Below are positions 46,872 to 56,550 of a stretch of DNA of 64,000 nucleotides, in pieces. Positions within the stretch are counted from its first letter, which is position 1, and every line of letters starts with the position of its first letter. Below the pieces are notes generated by a model. The model worked only from the letters and a program-made list of their open reading frames with translations, had not been told where the DNA came from and made no database searches. This DNA is from Sphingomonas sp. CCH21-G11 (GTDB lineage: Bacteria; Pseudomonadota; Alphaproteobacteria; Sphingomonadales; Sphingomonadaceae). The stretch lies in the NCBI RefSeq assembly GCF_001555965.1, contig NZ_LSHX01000036.1, positions 62,001-126,000 of the forward strand, written 5' to 3'. Made by a program: the position numbers and the translations under genes.

Positions 46872-48185
46872 GTGCGCCGTTGTGGCGCTGAAAGGAGTAT
46901 CAGTAATGATGAGGTAAGTTGAGGAAACCTCTGCCCGCCAAGCTAACCTTGGGTTCGAAAGACCTGAAATCCGGAAACGGACAGGGGACAACAGCATGCT
47001 TGGAGTAAGGCCGAATGCGTTCCAGTCGTAAAGGAGCGATGCCGGTCAGGGCAAGACGCGTAAGGTGAAAGCTACACTGCTTAAATCCCAGTCTGCAGCG
47101 TTTTATATAGCGGAAGCTGGCGAAATCGACTGACACGCCAGTCCCGGACGATGGCAAGAGTCTCATGTCTTGGCTCTTTGCTCCTCAGCCCGTCCGGCGC
47201 GCCCCTCGTCGAGGGGTTTAGTGGATGAACGGGACACCTAACCGCGTCGTATCTCCGATCAGTGTAACTACGGGATGCCCTAAACAGGCGGCTTCGGCCG
47301 ACCTGCATGGGTACGGAGCCGCCATAGTACTCAAACGCCCGGGGTAATGCTTGGGACAGCTTCCCAGTCGGGGAGACGGTGCATCCGCATAAGGAACGGG
47401 CGACCGGGCCGAAAGCGGAGACCGCCGGGGGAAGGGCGGCAGTTGCGATACTTCAACCGAAATCATGGGGTGTGCTGATGCTACCTGAAACTGTGATGGC
47501 CCGGTTGGAGGCCATTCCGACGCTGGCAGCGTCGGGCAAACGAGTAAATGGGCTTCATCGTCTGATGGGGTCTCGGCTTCTCTGGGAGCAGGGACTCAAG
47601 AAGATCGTCTCCAATCGGGGGGCGATGACGCCGGGTGTCGATGGCGAGACCTTCGCGGACTTCGGTCCGGAAGACCTCGACCCATTGATCGCCAGTGTGG
47701 TGGCTGGAGCCTACAAACCGAAACCAGTGCGTCGGGTATTCATCCCGAAAGGCAAGGGTAAGCGGCGTCCGCTGGGGATACCCACGCGCGACGACCGCCT
47801 CGTCCAGGAAGTGGCGCGCCAACTCCTCGAAAGGATCTATGAGCCGGTGTTCTCGAACGCCTCGCATGGGTTCCGGCCGAGGAGATCGTGTCACACGGCG
47901 CTTGAACACGTTAAAGCCGTCTGGACGGGCGTGAAATGGCTTGTTGACGTGGATGTCGCTGGGTTCTTCGAGAACATTGACCATGACGTCCTGCTCAAGC
48001 TGTTGCGGAAACGGATCAACGATGAAAAGTTCGTTGGCCTGATCGGTGACATGCTGAAGGCGGGCGTCATGGAGGGGCGGACGCATAATCCGACCTACAG
48101 CGGCACTCCACAGGGCGGGATCGTGTCTCCAATCTTGGCAAACATCTACCTGCATGAGCTCGATGAGTTCATCGCAGGCCAGATA
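46872..48185 (+). mobile_element. 5' part of a group II intron, 3' end deleted
   Basis: The sequence begins with the intron 5' consensus GTGCG. About 600 nt of structured RNA domains precede the reverse-transcriptase gene (for example the GGAGCCGCCATAGTACTC segment at 47320-47337). The RT frame is lost at about 48185 and neither domain V/VI nor a 3' splice site is present. The copy cannot splice or move by itself. Confidence 0.75.
47478..48185 (+). pseudogene. ltrA: Group II intron reverse transcriptase, truncated before YADD
   Basis: About 236 residues are intact: RT0-RT4 with VSNRGAMTPGVDGETFADFG, RRVFIPKGKGKRRPLGIPTR, RLVQEVARQLLERIYEPVFS, VDVDVAGFFENIDHDVLLKL and GTPQGGIVSPILANIYLHEL. 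The polymerase active site YADD, the thumb/X domain and the endonuclease are missing. After DEFIAGQ the frame runs into unrelated sequence and ends at 48632. Confidence 0.8.
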
Positions 48186-48292
48186 GGCCACCAAACCTCT
48201 CAAGGATCGCGTGTCGGTGGCGCGGTGGCTCGACGCAATACAAAGGCGTTAGCTGGCGGGCTGACCCTTCCCCTCTTCCAACGGAGTTTATC

Positions 48293-48739
48293 ATGGCCGA
48301 TCGCGCTTCTGTCGCGATCCGCATTGGCGGATCGCTGTCCCCTGCCCTTTTTCCAGCTCTTTTCGCGGCAATCGAGAGCGACGGCGCTTTCACCGACTGG
48401 GATGGCACCGCGTTTGTACCCGACGACCTTGACCAGAGCGGACCTCTCTATCTGGCTGATCATGAGGTCGCCTGGGGCCGGTTCGAGGCGATCGAGGTCT
48501 TCTGTGTCGATCATGGCCTTGTCTTCGCCCGTTGGGCTGGCGGCGCCCCGGGAACGTTCGGCCCCGAACGCGTGGTCTTCGATGGCACGTCCGTTCGGCG
48601 TTTCGCTGCCTCCGACGATGACGAGATCATGATGTCGGCCGAAACGGTGCGCGGCCTCGGCAGCTATGCTGCGGTACTGTCCCATCTCGCTGCAGCGGAA
48701 TTCGAGATACCTCCGTTGCTGGTGAACGGCAGCGCATGA
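48293..48739 (+). CDS. Hypothetical plasmid protein
   Basis: A 148-residue acidic protein (SVAIRIGGSLSPALFPALFA, VAWGRFEAIEVFCVDHGLVF, IMMSAETVRGLGSYAAVLSH) with an ATG at 48293 behind ACGGAG (48281-48286). It is well coded and complete, with no recognised domain. It follows the truncated intron and may be the first surviving gene of a plasmid operon. Confidence 0.65.
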   Translation: MADRASVAIRIGGSLSPALFPALFAAIESDGAFTDWDGTAFVPDDLDQSGPLYLADHEVAWGRFEAIEVFCVDHGLVFARWAGGAPGTFGPERVVFDGTSVRRFAASDDDEIMMSAETVRGLGSYAAVLSHLAAAEFEIPPLLVNGSA

Positions 48740-48828
48740 GGGTTGGATAGAGCCAGTCAGTGCCGACACCTCCCCGCCAGAGGATGCGGCATATGGGCGC
48801 TCTCGAGGCCCTGGCAACCCGCGAACGG

Positions 48829-48873
48829 CGGGCCGAGTTGCCGTGTGCCACGGCTGCCCGCACCACCCCTTGT
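48829..48873 (+). repeat. 45-bp dispersed repeat, copy 1
   Basis: The sequence begins CGGGCCGAGTTGCCGTGT and ends CCCGCACCACCCCTTGT. It is repeated with two mismatches at 56551-56595. This copy lies about 110 bp upstream of the SLOG-family start. Confidence 0.85.
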
Positions 48874-48981
48874 TCGCGGGTTTCCCTCGGCTCCGCCTCG
48901 GTGCCAGCACCTCTTTGCGAGCGCCCAGAGGATGCGCATCCGGCGGAGAGGCCGCCGGCACAGACAGAAAGGCTCGCTATC

Positions 48982-49941
48982 ATGTCCACATCGCTTGCAG
49001 CCGCGCTCGCGGCATTGGAGCTAGGGCACCTCGAACCCCGCGTTGAAGAATTAATTGGCATGGCACCGCCGCCAACCGAGGCCCTGGAGCAAACCGTTAC
49101 CGCAATCTGGAGCGATCTCTTCACGACGTTGGGAAACACCTCGCTCGAGCGTGACATCGAAGATCTGGGCTGGGGCCTGGTGAACCTCTTCCACCGCGCC
49201 GCCGCCAAGAAACACGGGCTGGTCGATCGGTTGACCGACGACATTCGCCTGCTCCTCGCCGAACAGGACGGCTCTGAGATCAGCACGGCCAATCTCGAGG
49301 AGAAGATCGAGCTGGCCAAGAAAGTGGAGGAATGCGCTGGGTCCTTCGAAGTCATGCGCGACGTCGCCGCCGCGCACTATATCCGCGAAACCGGCAAGTC
49401 CTGGGTGCCATCGTCCGGCAACCGCATATCGCTCGGCGTCACCGCCGGGATCGTCGATGGTCATGCCTTCCTTCGCGCGCGCCGGGAGCGGGCTCTGAAC
49501 GCCAACACGGCACAGGGGACGCCGGTGGTGTTCGCCGGTGGCCGCCTGACCTTCGCCACTGACGACGACATGAAGACATTTGCCGACAATCTGCTTGCCA
49601 CCCTCAACAAAGTTCGCGCCCATGTCGGCGATATGTATCTGGTCCATGGCGGCGATATGAAGGGAATCGAGCGGCTCGCGGCATCTTGGGCCGATCAGAA
49701 CGGAATCCCGCAAGTGCGGTTCGGCCTCGATCGCAAGCTCGGCGATCGCGCGGGCTTCCGCCGCAATGAGCAGATGCTCTCGCTCAAGCCGAGGTTCGTG
49801 ATCGCTTTTCAAGGTAACGGCGTCACCGAGCGCCTCGTGATCGAGGCCAAAGCCCGCAACATCCGGGTCGTGGATCGTCGTGGTCCGTTGGGCATAGCGC
49901 CTGCATCACTCAATGCCGGACGCCAACAGCACTCAAGCTAG
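48982..49941 (+). CDS. DUF2493/SLOG-family nucleotide-binding protein
   Basis: A 319-residue protein. The N-terminal helical part (about 1-130) is unassigned; the C-terminal half is a Rossmann-like SLOG domain of the YspA/DUF2493 type (VVFAGGRLTFATDDDMKTFA, LVHGGDMKGIERLAASWADQ, RFVIAFQGNGVTERLVIEAK). SLOG domains bind nucleotides or ADP-ribose-like ligands. The open frame goes back to 48760 through the 45-bp repeat, but the ATG at 48982 fits the protein start. A terminator follows. Confidence 0.8.
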   Translation: MSTSLAAALAALELGHLEPRVEELIGMAPPPTEALEQTVTAIWSDLFTTLGNTSLERDIEDLGWGLVNLFHRAAAKKHGLVDRLTDDIRLLLAEQDGSEISTANLEEKIELAKKVEECAGSFEVMRDVAAAHYIRETGKSWVPSSGNRISLGVTAGIVDGHAFLRARRERALNANTAQGTPVVFAGGRLTFATDDDMKTFADNLLATLNKVRAHVGDMYLVHGGDMKGIERLAASWADQNGIPQVRFGLDRKLGDRAGFRRNEQMLSLKPRFVIAFQGNGVTERLVIEAKARNIRVVDRRGPLGIAPASLNAGRQQHSS

Positions 49942-49949
49942 GCTCGCTT

Positions 49950-49975
49950 GGGGGCACCGTATTTCCGGTGCCCCC
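49950..49975 (+). terminator. Terminator-like hairpin after the SLOG gene
   Basis: GGGGGCACCG-TATTTC-CGGTGCCCCC: perfect 10-bp arms, 6-nt loop, 9 bp past the stop. No long T-tract follows. Confidence 0.6.
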
Positions 49976-50380
49976 TACTGCGATATTTGATTGTACGGCA
50001 GAACTCGCGGTGGCGATGAAGGGCATGAAACGACCAAGTATTGTCGTTCGCGGTCTCTGGCTCGAATGTCTGAATTTGACAAAAGCGGCCGTCGGCGCGT
50101 GGCAAAGCTGCCGGTCGGCAGTCGCCCAGATGTTGCCGTTAAACGGAAATCTCCAGCGCCCTAAGCCTGCCATTCCCACCCAACCGTTGCTCCGCGAATT
50201 TTGGCGGTAGCGGACTGGCGGAATTTCGGAATAAATCCACAATCGCAGCCGCTCCTACATTCCGACTCGGACTGGACGCTCACGTTGCCGCAGCAAGGTG
50301 AAGCGAGACTTCCCCACGCGAAGGAGACCTCAGTGGCAAAATAAAAATCGCCATAGGTTGCCGTGCGCCAAACACTTTTG
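49976..50380. other. Intergenic region without a supported gene
   Basis: About 400 bp between the SLOG gene and the PAP2 gene. Short frames exist on both strands but have no ribosome-binding site or codon bias. It is the 3' flank of both genes and may hold remnants of lost DNA. Confidence 0.5.
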
Positions 50381-51115
50381 TCAGCGATGTCGCCACCTCG
50401 GATGGCGATCTGCCGCCCATCTGCCGATCGACCACCAGGCGACAGCCCAAAGCGTGCCGAACGACCATCCGGCAAGGACGTCGCTTGGCCAGTGCACGCC
50501 GACATAGACGCGGCTGAACCCTATGAGTCCGACAAGTAAGACCGCTGCTGCGCTTATATACACCCGCCCGATCCGATCGCTCACGGTTCGATTGATCAGA
50601 ACCGCCATCGTTAGGTAAACGATCGCGCTATTGGCGGCATGCCCGCTGGGAAAACTCAGTGACGATACCTGAACGAGATGATCGGTGAGCGTGGGGCGCG
50701 CACGCCCAACCAGATTTTTTATCAGAACGACGACAATCGATCCGCTAACCGTTCCAACAAGCACCAGCGCTAGCGTGAACCAATAATGCCGGATCATCAG
50801 GAACCCTGAGACCAGCGTGACAATCAGAACAAGGGCGGTTGTGCCTCCTAGGGCGGTGATGTCCACCATAGCGGCTCTGAACCAAAGCGGGCCTACGGGT
50901 GTACCGTTTGCAATGCCTCCTCGGGCCCACAGCAGTATATTCTGGTCGAACGCAAAATGGGCACCGTCTGAAATCATATCGCCCAACCACGCGACCAGCA
51001 GGATTGCGCCCGCGAACATACCGGCTGCGGCGATGAGCCAAGGCCTACTCGTTACGTCGGGCTGCATTCCAAGGCTGGCAGGGTCACGCTCGGAACTGCT
51101 GTGCATCAATGACAT
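50381..51115 (-). CDS. PAP2-superfamily membrane phosphatase
   Basis: A 244-residue membrane protein with five or six helices and the three acid-phosphatase motifs: KNLVGRARP (KX6RP), FPSGHAAN (PSGH) and SRVYVGVHWPSD (SRX5HX3D). It probably dephosphorylates a lipid phosphate such as undecaprenyl pyrophosphate or phosphatidate on the periplasmic face. It is the last of three minus-strand genes (PepSY, COG4705, PAP2) divergent from a two-component system. Confidence 0.88.
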   Translation of the reverse strand: MSLMHSSSERDPASLGMQPDVTSRPWLIAAAGMFAGAILLVAWLGDMISDGAHFAFDQNILLWARGGIANGTPVGPLWFRAAMVDITALGGTTALVLIVTLVSGFLMIRHYWFTLALVLVGTVSGSIVVVLIKNLVGRARPTLTDHLVQVSSLSFPSGHAANSAIVYLTMAVLINRTVSDRIGRVYISAAAVLLVGLIGFSRVYVGVHWPSDVLAGWSFGTLWAVAWWSIGRWAADRHPRWRHR

Positions 51116-51198
51116 TGTCGGCGTTCGCTTGGGGATAATACGTTAGGTCAGTTTCGATCTCGGATGTCGAGAATGGTCCGGCCGACTTAGCCACCGCT

Positions 51199-51960
51199 CT
51201 AATGGGCATGCTCACTCGCGCGCTGTCGAAACAGCATCAGACAAGCGATGATGAATGCCCCGAGGACGACGGTTGCGATTGGACGACTTAGATCGAGGCC
51301 GCCCTTGTCGAGCGGCTTATCCAGAAAGTCGCCAACGGTAGCCCCTAGCGGTCGGGTCAAGATGAACGCCCCCCAGAACAGCGCGACGCGAGATGCATTT
51401 GTCCAGAAATACAGGGCGGCAAGGATCAACAACGGGATCGAGAAGACGACCGCGCCGCCGAGATAGCCGACCCCTGGTTGGTCAGCGACCCAATCTCCCA
51501 ATGCAGTGCCAAGCGTTTGCGAGAAGGTGATGGTGATCCAGTAGAAGATTTCGGCTTTCGGCGTCGCCACACTCTTCACTGAGATCGTGCCAAGCGTTGC
51601 GCGCCAGGCGATGAGTGACGCCGCAAGGCAAGCTGCCAGCAGGATTGATCCGCCCGGATATCCAATGCCCAAAGAGCGGTCAGCAAAGTCGGCGAGCGTG
51701 GTCCCCGCTGTGGTCGAGGCAATAATCGTCGCCCAATACAGTGGGGGATGGAAGCGCGACGCTCTGATCTGGAGAACGACAAGCACGATGAGCACGGTTG
51801 CGAACAGAGCAGTTCCGACGAGATAGCCGAGGCCCATCGACATCGAGACAGTGTCGCCGCCGGTCTCGCCGAGCGTTGTCGCTGCAATCTTGATGATCCA
51901 AAACAGCAGCGTGAGTTGCGGCACTTTGGCACCGTTGTCGGTTAGAGCCGGAGATTTCAT
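51199..51960 (-). CDS. COG4705-family membrane protein
   Basis: About 253 residues with eight predicted helices in internal repeats (IIKIAATTLGETGGDTVSMS; ATIIASTTAGTTLADFADRS; ITFSQTLGTALGDWVADQPG; ILTRPLGATVGDFLDKPLDK). The repeated T-x-G-x-x-x-x-D motifs are the COG4705 hallmark. ATG at 51960 is preferred to the upstream start at 51990. The family is common next to PepSY proteins and two-component systems. Transport of a metal is often suggested from context, but the substrate is unknown. Confidence 0.75.
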   Translation of the reverse strand: MKSPALTDNGAKVPQLTLLFWIIKIAATTLGETGGDTVSMSMGLGYLVGTALFATVLIVLVVLQIRASRFHPPLYWATIIASTTAGTTLADFADRSLGIGYPGGSILLAACLAASLIAWRATLGTISVKSVATPKAEIFYWITITFSQTLGTALGDWVADQPGVGYLGGAVVFSIPLLILAALYFWTNASRVALFWGAFILTRPLGATVGDFLDKPLDKGGLDLSRPIATVVLGAFIIACLMLFRQRASEHAH

Positions 51961-52040
51961 AGAATTGTTACCTCTGTATGCTGCAACCAAACGCCGGGAC
52001 GCGGCTTTCGCCCCGCCCCGGCATTTTCAGCAACGCTCGA

Positions 52041-52358
52041 TCAGTCGGGATGGGGACCCTCGGCCTTGTTTTCGAGGACCGCGCCGTTGGCGGCATCGAC
52101 GCCGACTTCGAAAGTCTTGCCGCCGCTCTTGATGTCGAACGAATAGCGCAGGCCGCTGCCGCCGCCTTCGTTTTCAAGTTCGGCATCGGTAACCTGGCCT
52201 GGACGGGCCTTCAGCGCAATGGCTCGAGCCTGGGCCATCGTTACCTTGGCTTTGGGAGCGAGCGACTGGCCCACATAACCATGCGTAGGAGCAGCGAGCG
52301 CCACCGAACCGACACCAGCCAACGACAGCGCGAGAATTGCAGATGCAACATATTTCAT
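52041..52358 (-). CDS. PepSY-domain periplasmic protein
   Basis: A 105-residue protein with a signal peptide ending SVALAAPTH and one PepSY domain (VTMAQARAIALKARPGQVTD ... GLRYSFDIKSGGKTFEVGVD). Such single-PepSY proteins inhibit or sense in the periplasm and are often targets of adjacent two-component systems. The 166-bp gap to the divergent response-regulator gene would hold both promoters; it has AT-rich tracts around 52430-52455. Confidence 0.85.
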   Translation of the reverse strand: MKYVASAILALSLAGVGSVALAAPTHGYVGQSLAPKAKVTMAQARAIALKARPGQVTDAELENEGGGSGLRYSFDIKSGGKTFEVGVDAANGAVLENKAEGPHPD

Positions 52359-52524
52359 CAGATTTACTCCTGAGGGGAAAGAGCCTCGACGCCGCTTCTA
52401 CGCCGCCGATCCTGCGCTGAAGATGAGCCGAACATTGTTTATTGGTTATTTGTAATCCCCGGTCTCCGCGCGTCTAACTGGACGTGACCATAGCTGTCCG
52501 CTTTGGTTCGATTGGATACGCTCC

Positions 52525-53202
52525 TTGAAAATCTTGCTCCTCGAAGACGACAGCGCAACGCGCGACCATATCCGGCGCAGCCTCGAAGCAGCCGGGCATG
52601 TCGTGGATGCGTGCGCCGAGGGACGCGATGCCATCTTCCACGCAACCGGCGATGCTTATGGCGTCCTGATCGTCGATAGGATGGTGCCGGGGGTTGATGG
52701 CCTCAGTGTCGTCAAGGCTCTCAGGATCAGCGGCGTGACCACGCCCGCTTTATTCCTAACCGCGATGGGCGGCGTCGAAGATCGCGTCGAAGGACTTGAA
52801 GCCGGTGGCGACGACTATCTGGTCAAGCCGTTCGCCATGACCGAGCTGCTCGCGCGCGTGGCAGCCCTCGGTCGACGGCCACCAATTTCTGAAGCGACCA
52901 CGCTTTTACGCGTCGCGAATCTCGAAATGGATCTGATCAAGCGGACGGTCACGCGCGCAGGGCAGCGGATCGAGCTTCAGGCGCAGGAGTTCAAGCTCCT
53001 CGAATATCTGATGCGCCACGAAGGGCAGGTCGTCACGCGGACGATGCTGCTCGAAAATGTCTGGTCGTTTCACTTCGATCCGCAAACCAACGTGATCGAA
53101 AGCCATGTGAGCCGACTGCGCGCCAAGGTCGATCGCGGGTTCGGCGTCGAATTGATCCACACGCTGCGCGGTTCGGGTTACCGTCTCGATGCCACTGTTT
53201 AG
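52525..53202 (+). CDS. OmpR/PhoB-family response regulator
   Basis: A 225-residue regulator. The receiver domain has acidic residues in LLLEDDS, the phosphorylated Asp51 (LIVDRMVPG), Thr in LFLTAMGG and Lys in YLVKPFAM. The C-terminal winged helix (ELQAQEFKLLEYLMRHEGQV ... NVIESHVSRLRAKVD) binds DNA. The start is a TTG at 52525. Its end overlaps the kinase gene by 14 nt. Metal- or stress-responsive regulation of the divergent PepSY/COG4705/PAP2 genes is likely. Confidence 0.93.
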   Translation: MKILLLEDDSATRDHIRRSLEAAGHVVDACAEGRDAIFHATGDAYGVLIVDRMVPGVDGLSVVKALRISGVTTPALFLTAMGGVEDRVEGLEAGGDDYLVKPFAMTELLARVAALGRRPPISEATTLLRVANLEMDLIKRTVTRAGQRIELQAQEFKLLEYLMRHEGQVVTRTMLLENVWSFHFDPQTNVIESHVSRLRAKVDRGFGVELIHTLRGSGYRLDATV

Positions 53203-54577
53203 GACCATTCGCAGCGGTCCGTTTCGGCTCGCACTGCTGTTCGCCGCGATCTTCGCGGTCGGCTCGATCGGACTTGTCATCGCGGTCGAGACGGCGGTCG
53301 CGTCCTATGCGCAGCAGGTGACGTCGGATACATTGATCACCGAGGCTGGCAGACTTGCAATCATCGCGCGGCGATCCGGGACGCGCGGCGTCACCAATGC
53401 CATCCGCGACCGCGCCGCATCGCACCAGCGCGCTTTTCGATATCTGCTGATCGACAAGGCAGGTAAGCAACTTGCAGGCGATCTGCCCCGGTCCGCAGAC
53501 AGGATCGGCTGGGCGACGATCAGCATCGCCGAGCCAGAGACCGGGGGTGATCCGCCTGACGAGCCTGCACCGATGAAAACATTTGGCGTCACCCTGTCGG
53601 GTGGCGGTCAGCTCGTTGTCGGCTCGGATATCTATGAAATCCAGGAATTGCGTGAGTGGCTCGATACCGTCGCCTTGTGGAGCGGGATCGGGATCACGTT
53701 CCTCGCGCTGATCGCTGGCTATGTGATTGCAGCGACTTTCACGCGGCGGCTCGAACGGCTTAACACGTCGATCAACACGATCATGGGCGGCAGGCTCGAT
53801 GAGCGAGTGCCAGTCATCGGCATGGGTGGCGAGTTCGACCGGCTGTCAGCTAACCTCAATCGTATGCTCGACCGTATCGAAGCGCTGATGATGGGGGTGC
53901 GGCAGGTCTCGACCGACATCGCGCACGATCTGCGGACCCCTATAACGCGACTTCGGCAGCATCTCGAAAGTGCTGTCACCGACGAGGGTGTCCCCGTGCC
54001 ACAGCACGTCATCGAAGAGGCACTGACGCAAATCGACGGCATCATGACGATCTTCGGTGCGCTCCTTCGGATCGGCACGATCGAAGCCGGTGCCGGGCGT
54101 GCACGGTTCAAGCCTGTTGATCTGAGCGAGATCATGGAGCGGGTTTTGCTCGCCTATCAGCCGGTCGCCGAAGACAGCGGCAAGACGATCACCGGCGCAA
54201 TCGATCCTCGAACCCTGGTCGATGGCGATGCCGACTTGCTCGCTCAGATGTTCACCAACCTGGTCGAAAATGCGCTGACGCATACGCCGTCCGGCACGGC
54301 GATTACGATGACACTTCGCAAAGGCTCCCACGATGTCATCGCTTCAGTGAGTGACAACGGATTGGGCATACCGGCGGAAGAGCGCGAAAACGTACTGAAG
54401 CGGCTCTACCGCCTCGATAACAGCCGCTCGAATATGGGTGCTGGACTCGGATTGGCACTTGCGGCTGCCATTGCCGATTTGCATGGTGCAGACTTCATAA
54501 TCGGCGATGCCGGCCCGGGATTGCGGGTCGGGATCGTTTGGAAAACGGCAAGCTTCTCCGAAAGCTCCTACAAGTGA
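53189..54577 (+). CDS. Sensor histidine kinase
   Basis: A 462-residue inner-membrane kinase. Helices near 12-33 and 155-177 flank a ~120-residue periplasmic sensor. A HAMP linker, the H-box STDIAHDLRTPITRL with His246, the N-box NLVENALTHTPSG and the G-boxes DNGLGIP and GAGLGLALAAAIA follow. It phosphorylates the overlapping response regulator. The periplasmic signal is unknown. Confidence 0.93.
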   Translation: MPLFRTIRSGPFRLALLFAAIFAVGSIGLVIAVETAVASYAQQVTSDTLITEAGRLAIIARRSGTRGVTNAIRDRAASHQRAFRYLLIDKAGKQLAGDLPRSADRIGWATISIAEPETGGDPPDEPAPMKTFGVTLSGGGQLVVGSDIYEIQELREWLDTVALWSGIGITFLALIAGYVIAATFTRRLERLNTSINTIMGGRLDERVPVIGMGGEFDRLSANLNRMLDRIEALMMGVRQVSTDIAHDLRTPITRLRQHLESAVTDEGVPVPQHVIEEALTQIDGIMTIFGALLRIGTIEAGAGRARFKPVDLSEIMERVLLAYQPVAEDSGKTITGAIDPRTLVDGDADLLAQMFTNLVENALTHTPSGTAITMTLRKGSHDVIASVSDNGLGIPAEERENVLKRLYRLDNSRSNMGAGLGLALAAAIADLHGADFIIGDAGPGLRVGIVWKTASFSESSYK

Positions 54578-54647
54578 CGACGGCTCGCCCCGGCAACGAG
54601 ATCCGCATCGGCCTGCGCGTCAGTCTACAACGCTATCTGCGCCACTG

Positions 54648-55832
54648 ATGGCAACCGCGCGCCCTCCTATACCAAGGACGGTCTGGGCGCTCGGACTGGT
54701 GAGCCTGTTCATGGACCTGTCGTCGGAGACGATCCATGCGCTGCTGCCACTGTTCCTGACGGTGACGTTGGGCGCAAGCGTTGCACTCGTCGGGCTGATC
54801 GACGGAATGGCTGAGGCAACGGCCTCGATTGCCAAAGTGTTTTCAGGTTATCTCTCGGACCGGCTACGCAAGCGCAAGGCACTGATCCTGATCGGCTATG
54901 GCCTGGGTGCCGTCACCAAGCCGCTGTTTGCGCTGGCAGGGGCGCCCGCCGTGGTCTTCGGCGCGCGTTTTGCCGACCGCATCGGCAAAGGCTTGCGCGG
55001 CGCACCGCGCGACGCACTCGTCGCCGACGTCACCCCACCCGAAATACGTGGGCGAGCATTCGGGCTGCGCCAGTCGCTCGATACCGTCGGAGCGTTCGCT
55101 GGGCCGCTGCTCGCGATCGGGCTGATGGTGCTGTTCGCCAATGACATTCGGATGGTGTTCTGGATCGCAACATTCCCGGCGGTGCTCGCGGTGGCGTGCG
55201 TCGTGTTCGGCGTGAAGGATGCGCCTGCCGCGATCTCACCGGTGGCCGCGCCGCCCGTCCAGCTCAACGACCTGAAGCGCCTGCCCCGAGCGTTCTGGAT
55301 GGTCACGTTGATTGGCGTCGTCTTTACGCTCGCCCGGTTCAGCGAGGCGTTTCTGATTCTGAAAGCAAGCGCCGAGGGGCTGCCGCTGGTGCTTGCACCG
55401 CTCGTGCTCGTCGTGATGAACATCGTCTACGCGCTCGGTGCTTATCCGGCGGGAATATGGTCGGACCGCGTGCCCGCGCAGCGGCTGTTCGGATGGGGCT
55501 TAGTCGCGCTGATCGCGGCCGACTTGTCGCTCGGACTGCTGCCGGGCCTCGGTGGCGCGTTCCTCGGCATTGCGCTTTGGGGTGTTCACATGGCGCTGAC
55601 CCAAGGGTTGCTCGCGAAACTCGTCGCCGACCACGCCCCGGCGGACCTGCGCGGCTCGGCGTTCGGCGCGTTTAACCTGGTGACCGGCGTCGCGATGCTG
55701 TTCGCTAGCGTCATCGCCGGACTGGTCTGGGATTGCTTCGGCGCTGATGTGACCTTTCTGGTCAGTGCCGGGTTTGCGGCTGTCGCAATGCTAATAGCTG
55801 CTCGGTTGACGGCAGTCGCTAAAGTGGTCTGA
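54648..55832 (+). CDS. MFS transporter
   Basis: A 394-residue protein with twelve helices. The conserved loop 2-3 region reads FSGYLSDRLRKRKALILIGY, and the early RTVWALGLVSLFMDLSSETI region is typical of a widespread MFS exporter family. The open frame begins at 54507 inside the kinase gene; the ATG at 54648 lies 70 nt after the kinase stop. It could be an efflux partner of the two-component system. The substrate is unknown. Confidence 0.85.
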   Translation: MATARPPIPRTVWALGLVSLFMDLSSETIHALLPLFLTVTLGASVALVGLIDGMAEATASIAKVFSGYLSDRLRKRKALILIGYGLGAVTKPLFALAGAPAVVFGARFADRIGKGLRGAPRDALVADVTPPEIRGRAFGLRQSLDTVGAFAGPLLAIGLMVLFANDIRMVFWIATFPAVLAVACVVFGVKDAPAAISPVAAPPVQLNDLKRLPRAFWMVTLIGVVFTLARFSEAFLILKASAEGLPLVLAPLVLVVMNIVYALGAYPAGIWSDRVPAQRLFGWGLVALIAADLSLGLLPGLGGAFLGIALWGVHMALTQGLLAKLVADHAPADLRGSAFGAFNLVTGVAMLFASVIAGLVWDCFGADVTFLVSAGFAAVAMLIAARLTAVAKVV

Positions 55833-56550
55833 TCAGAACAGCATCTTTCGGTGTCCGCGATGTAATTTGCTGCGTCAGGAAGCGGGGCGACAGCGATTGG
55901 CCCAATGCTTGTCATCACGGCAAAGTCCGCTTTCGTCGATGGCGGCCCAATTGCAGACAGTCCGGAATCCACCAGACCAGGGGGTAGGAGGCGAAAATGG
56001 CTCCAGCCGGTGAACGTCCGCTTCCGTTCAGACCTGCCGTACGGCGCTCGCTGCCGCTAAGGCCGCTTCGTCCCATCGGCCGTCGTTTAGCCGTCGCCGC
56101 AAGAACGCTGATCGCCATTACGCACGTGGTCGTTTCCCCAACCGTATCGACCGGCCGGTCGGCTGATGGTAACAGGGCAGTCTTCTTCTCAGCCGCTGGC
56201 TCGCAGTCGGTTTCGCCCAGATCATGCCGTGTCGAATGCCCGAGGAAACCCACTTTCTGCGTTGTCAGCCAATCGGCTCGAAACTGCCACCGCGTGGTTG
56301 GCGGCCGGTCTCCACAGTGTCCTCCGCCGAAGCCGGAGGCAATCCAGATGACGAGCGCTCGGTCTTCGCCCGGAGGTTGGCAGGACATGGGGAGCTGGTG
56401 CCCGTGTCTCGAATTCCGGGGCGCCGGCCAGGCGAGGGTAGATTACCGAACTGCATAGTTTCCCGTCGTCATGACGGCACAACGAGATAATCCCTTCTCT
56501 TTCACCTGACCCCTAAGTCGGCCGTCCGCTGCCTCCAACCCGCGATCCTA
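55833..56550. other. Long intergenic region without a supported gene
   Basis: About 720 bp. Frames of 150 codons exist on both strands (for example 55997-56458) but are Arg/Pro/Ser-rich, lack ribosome-binding sites and show no known motif; the base composition explains them. No insertion-sequence ends were seen. The 45-bp repeat starts at its right end. Confidence 0.5.

Noticed and set aside
48186..48632. Continuation of the group II intron reverse transcriptase to 48632
   Set aside because: After DEFIAGQ the translation loses all RT character, lacks YADD and overlaps the start of the gene at 48293.
55997..56458. 153-codon frame in the 55.8-56.5 kb gap
   Set aside because: Arg/Pro/Ser-rich translation, no ribosome-binding site, no motif; equally long frames occur on the other strand.
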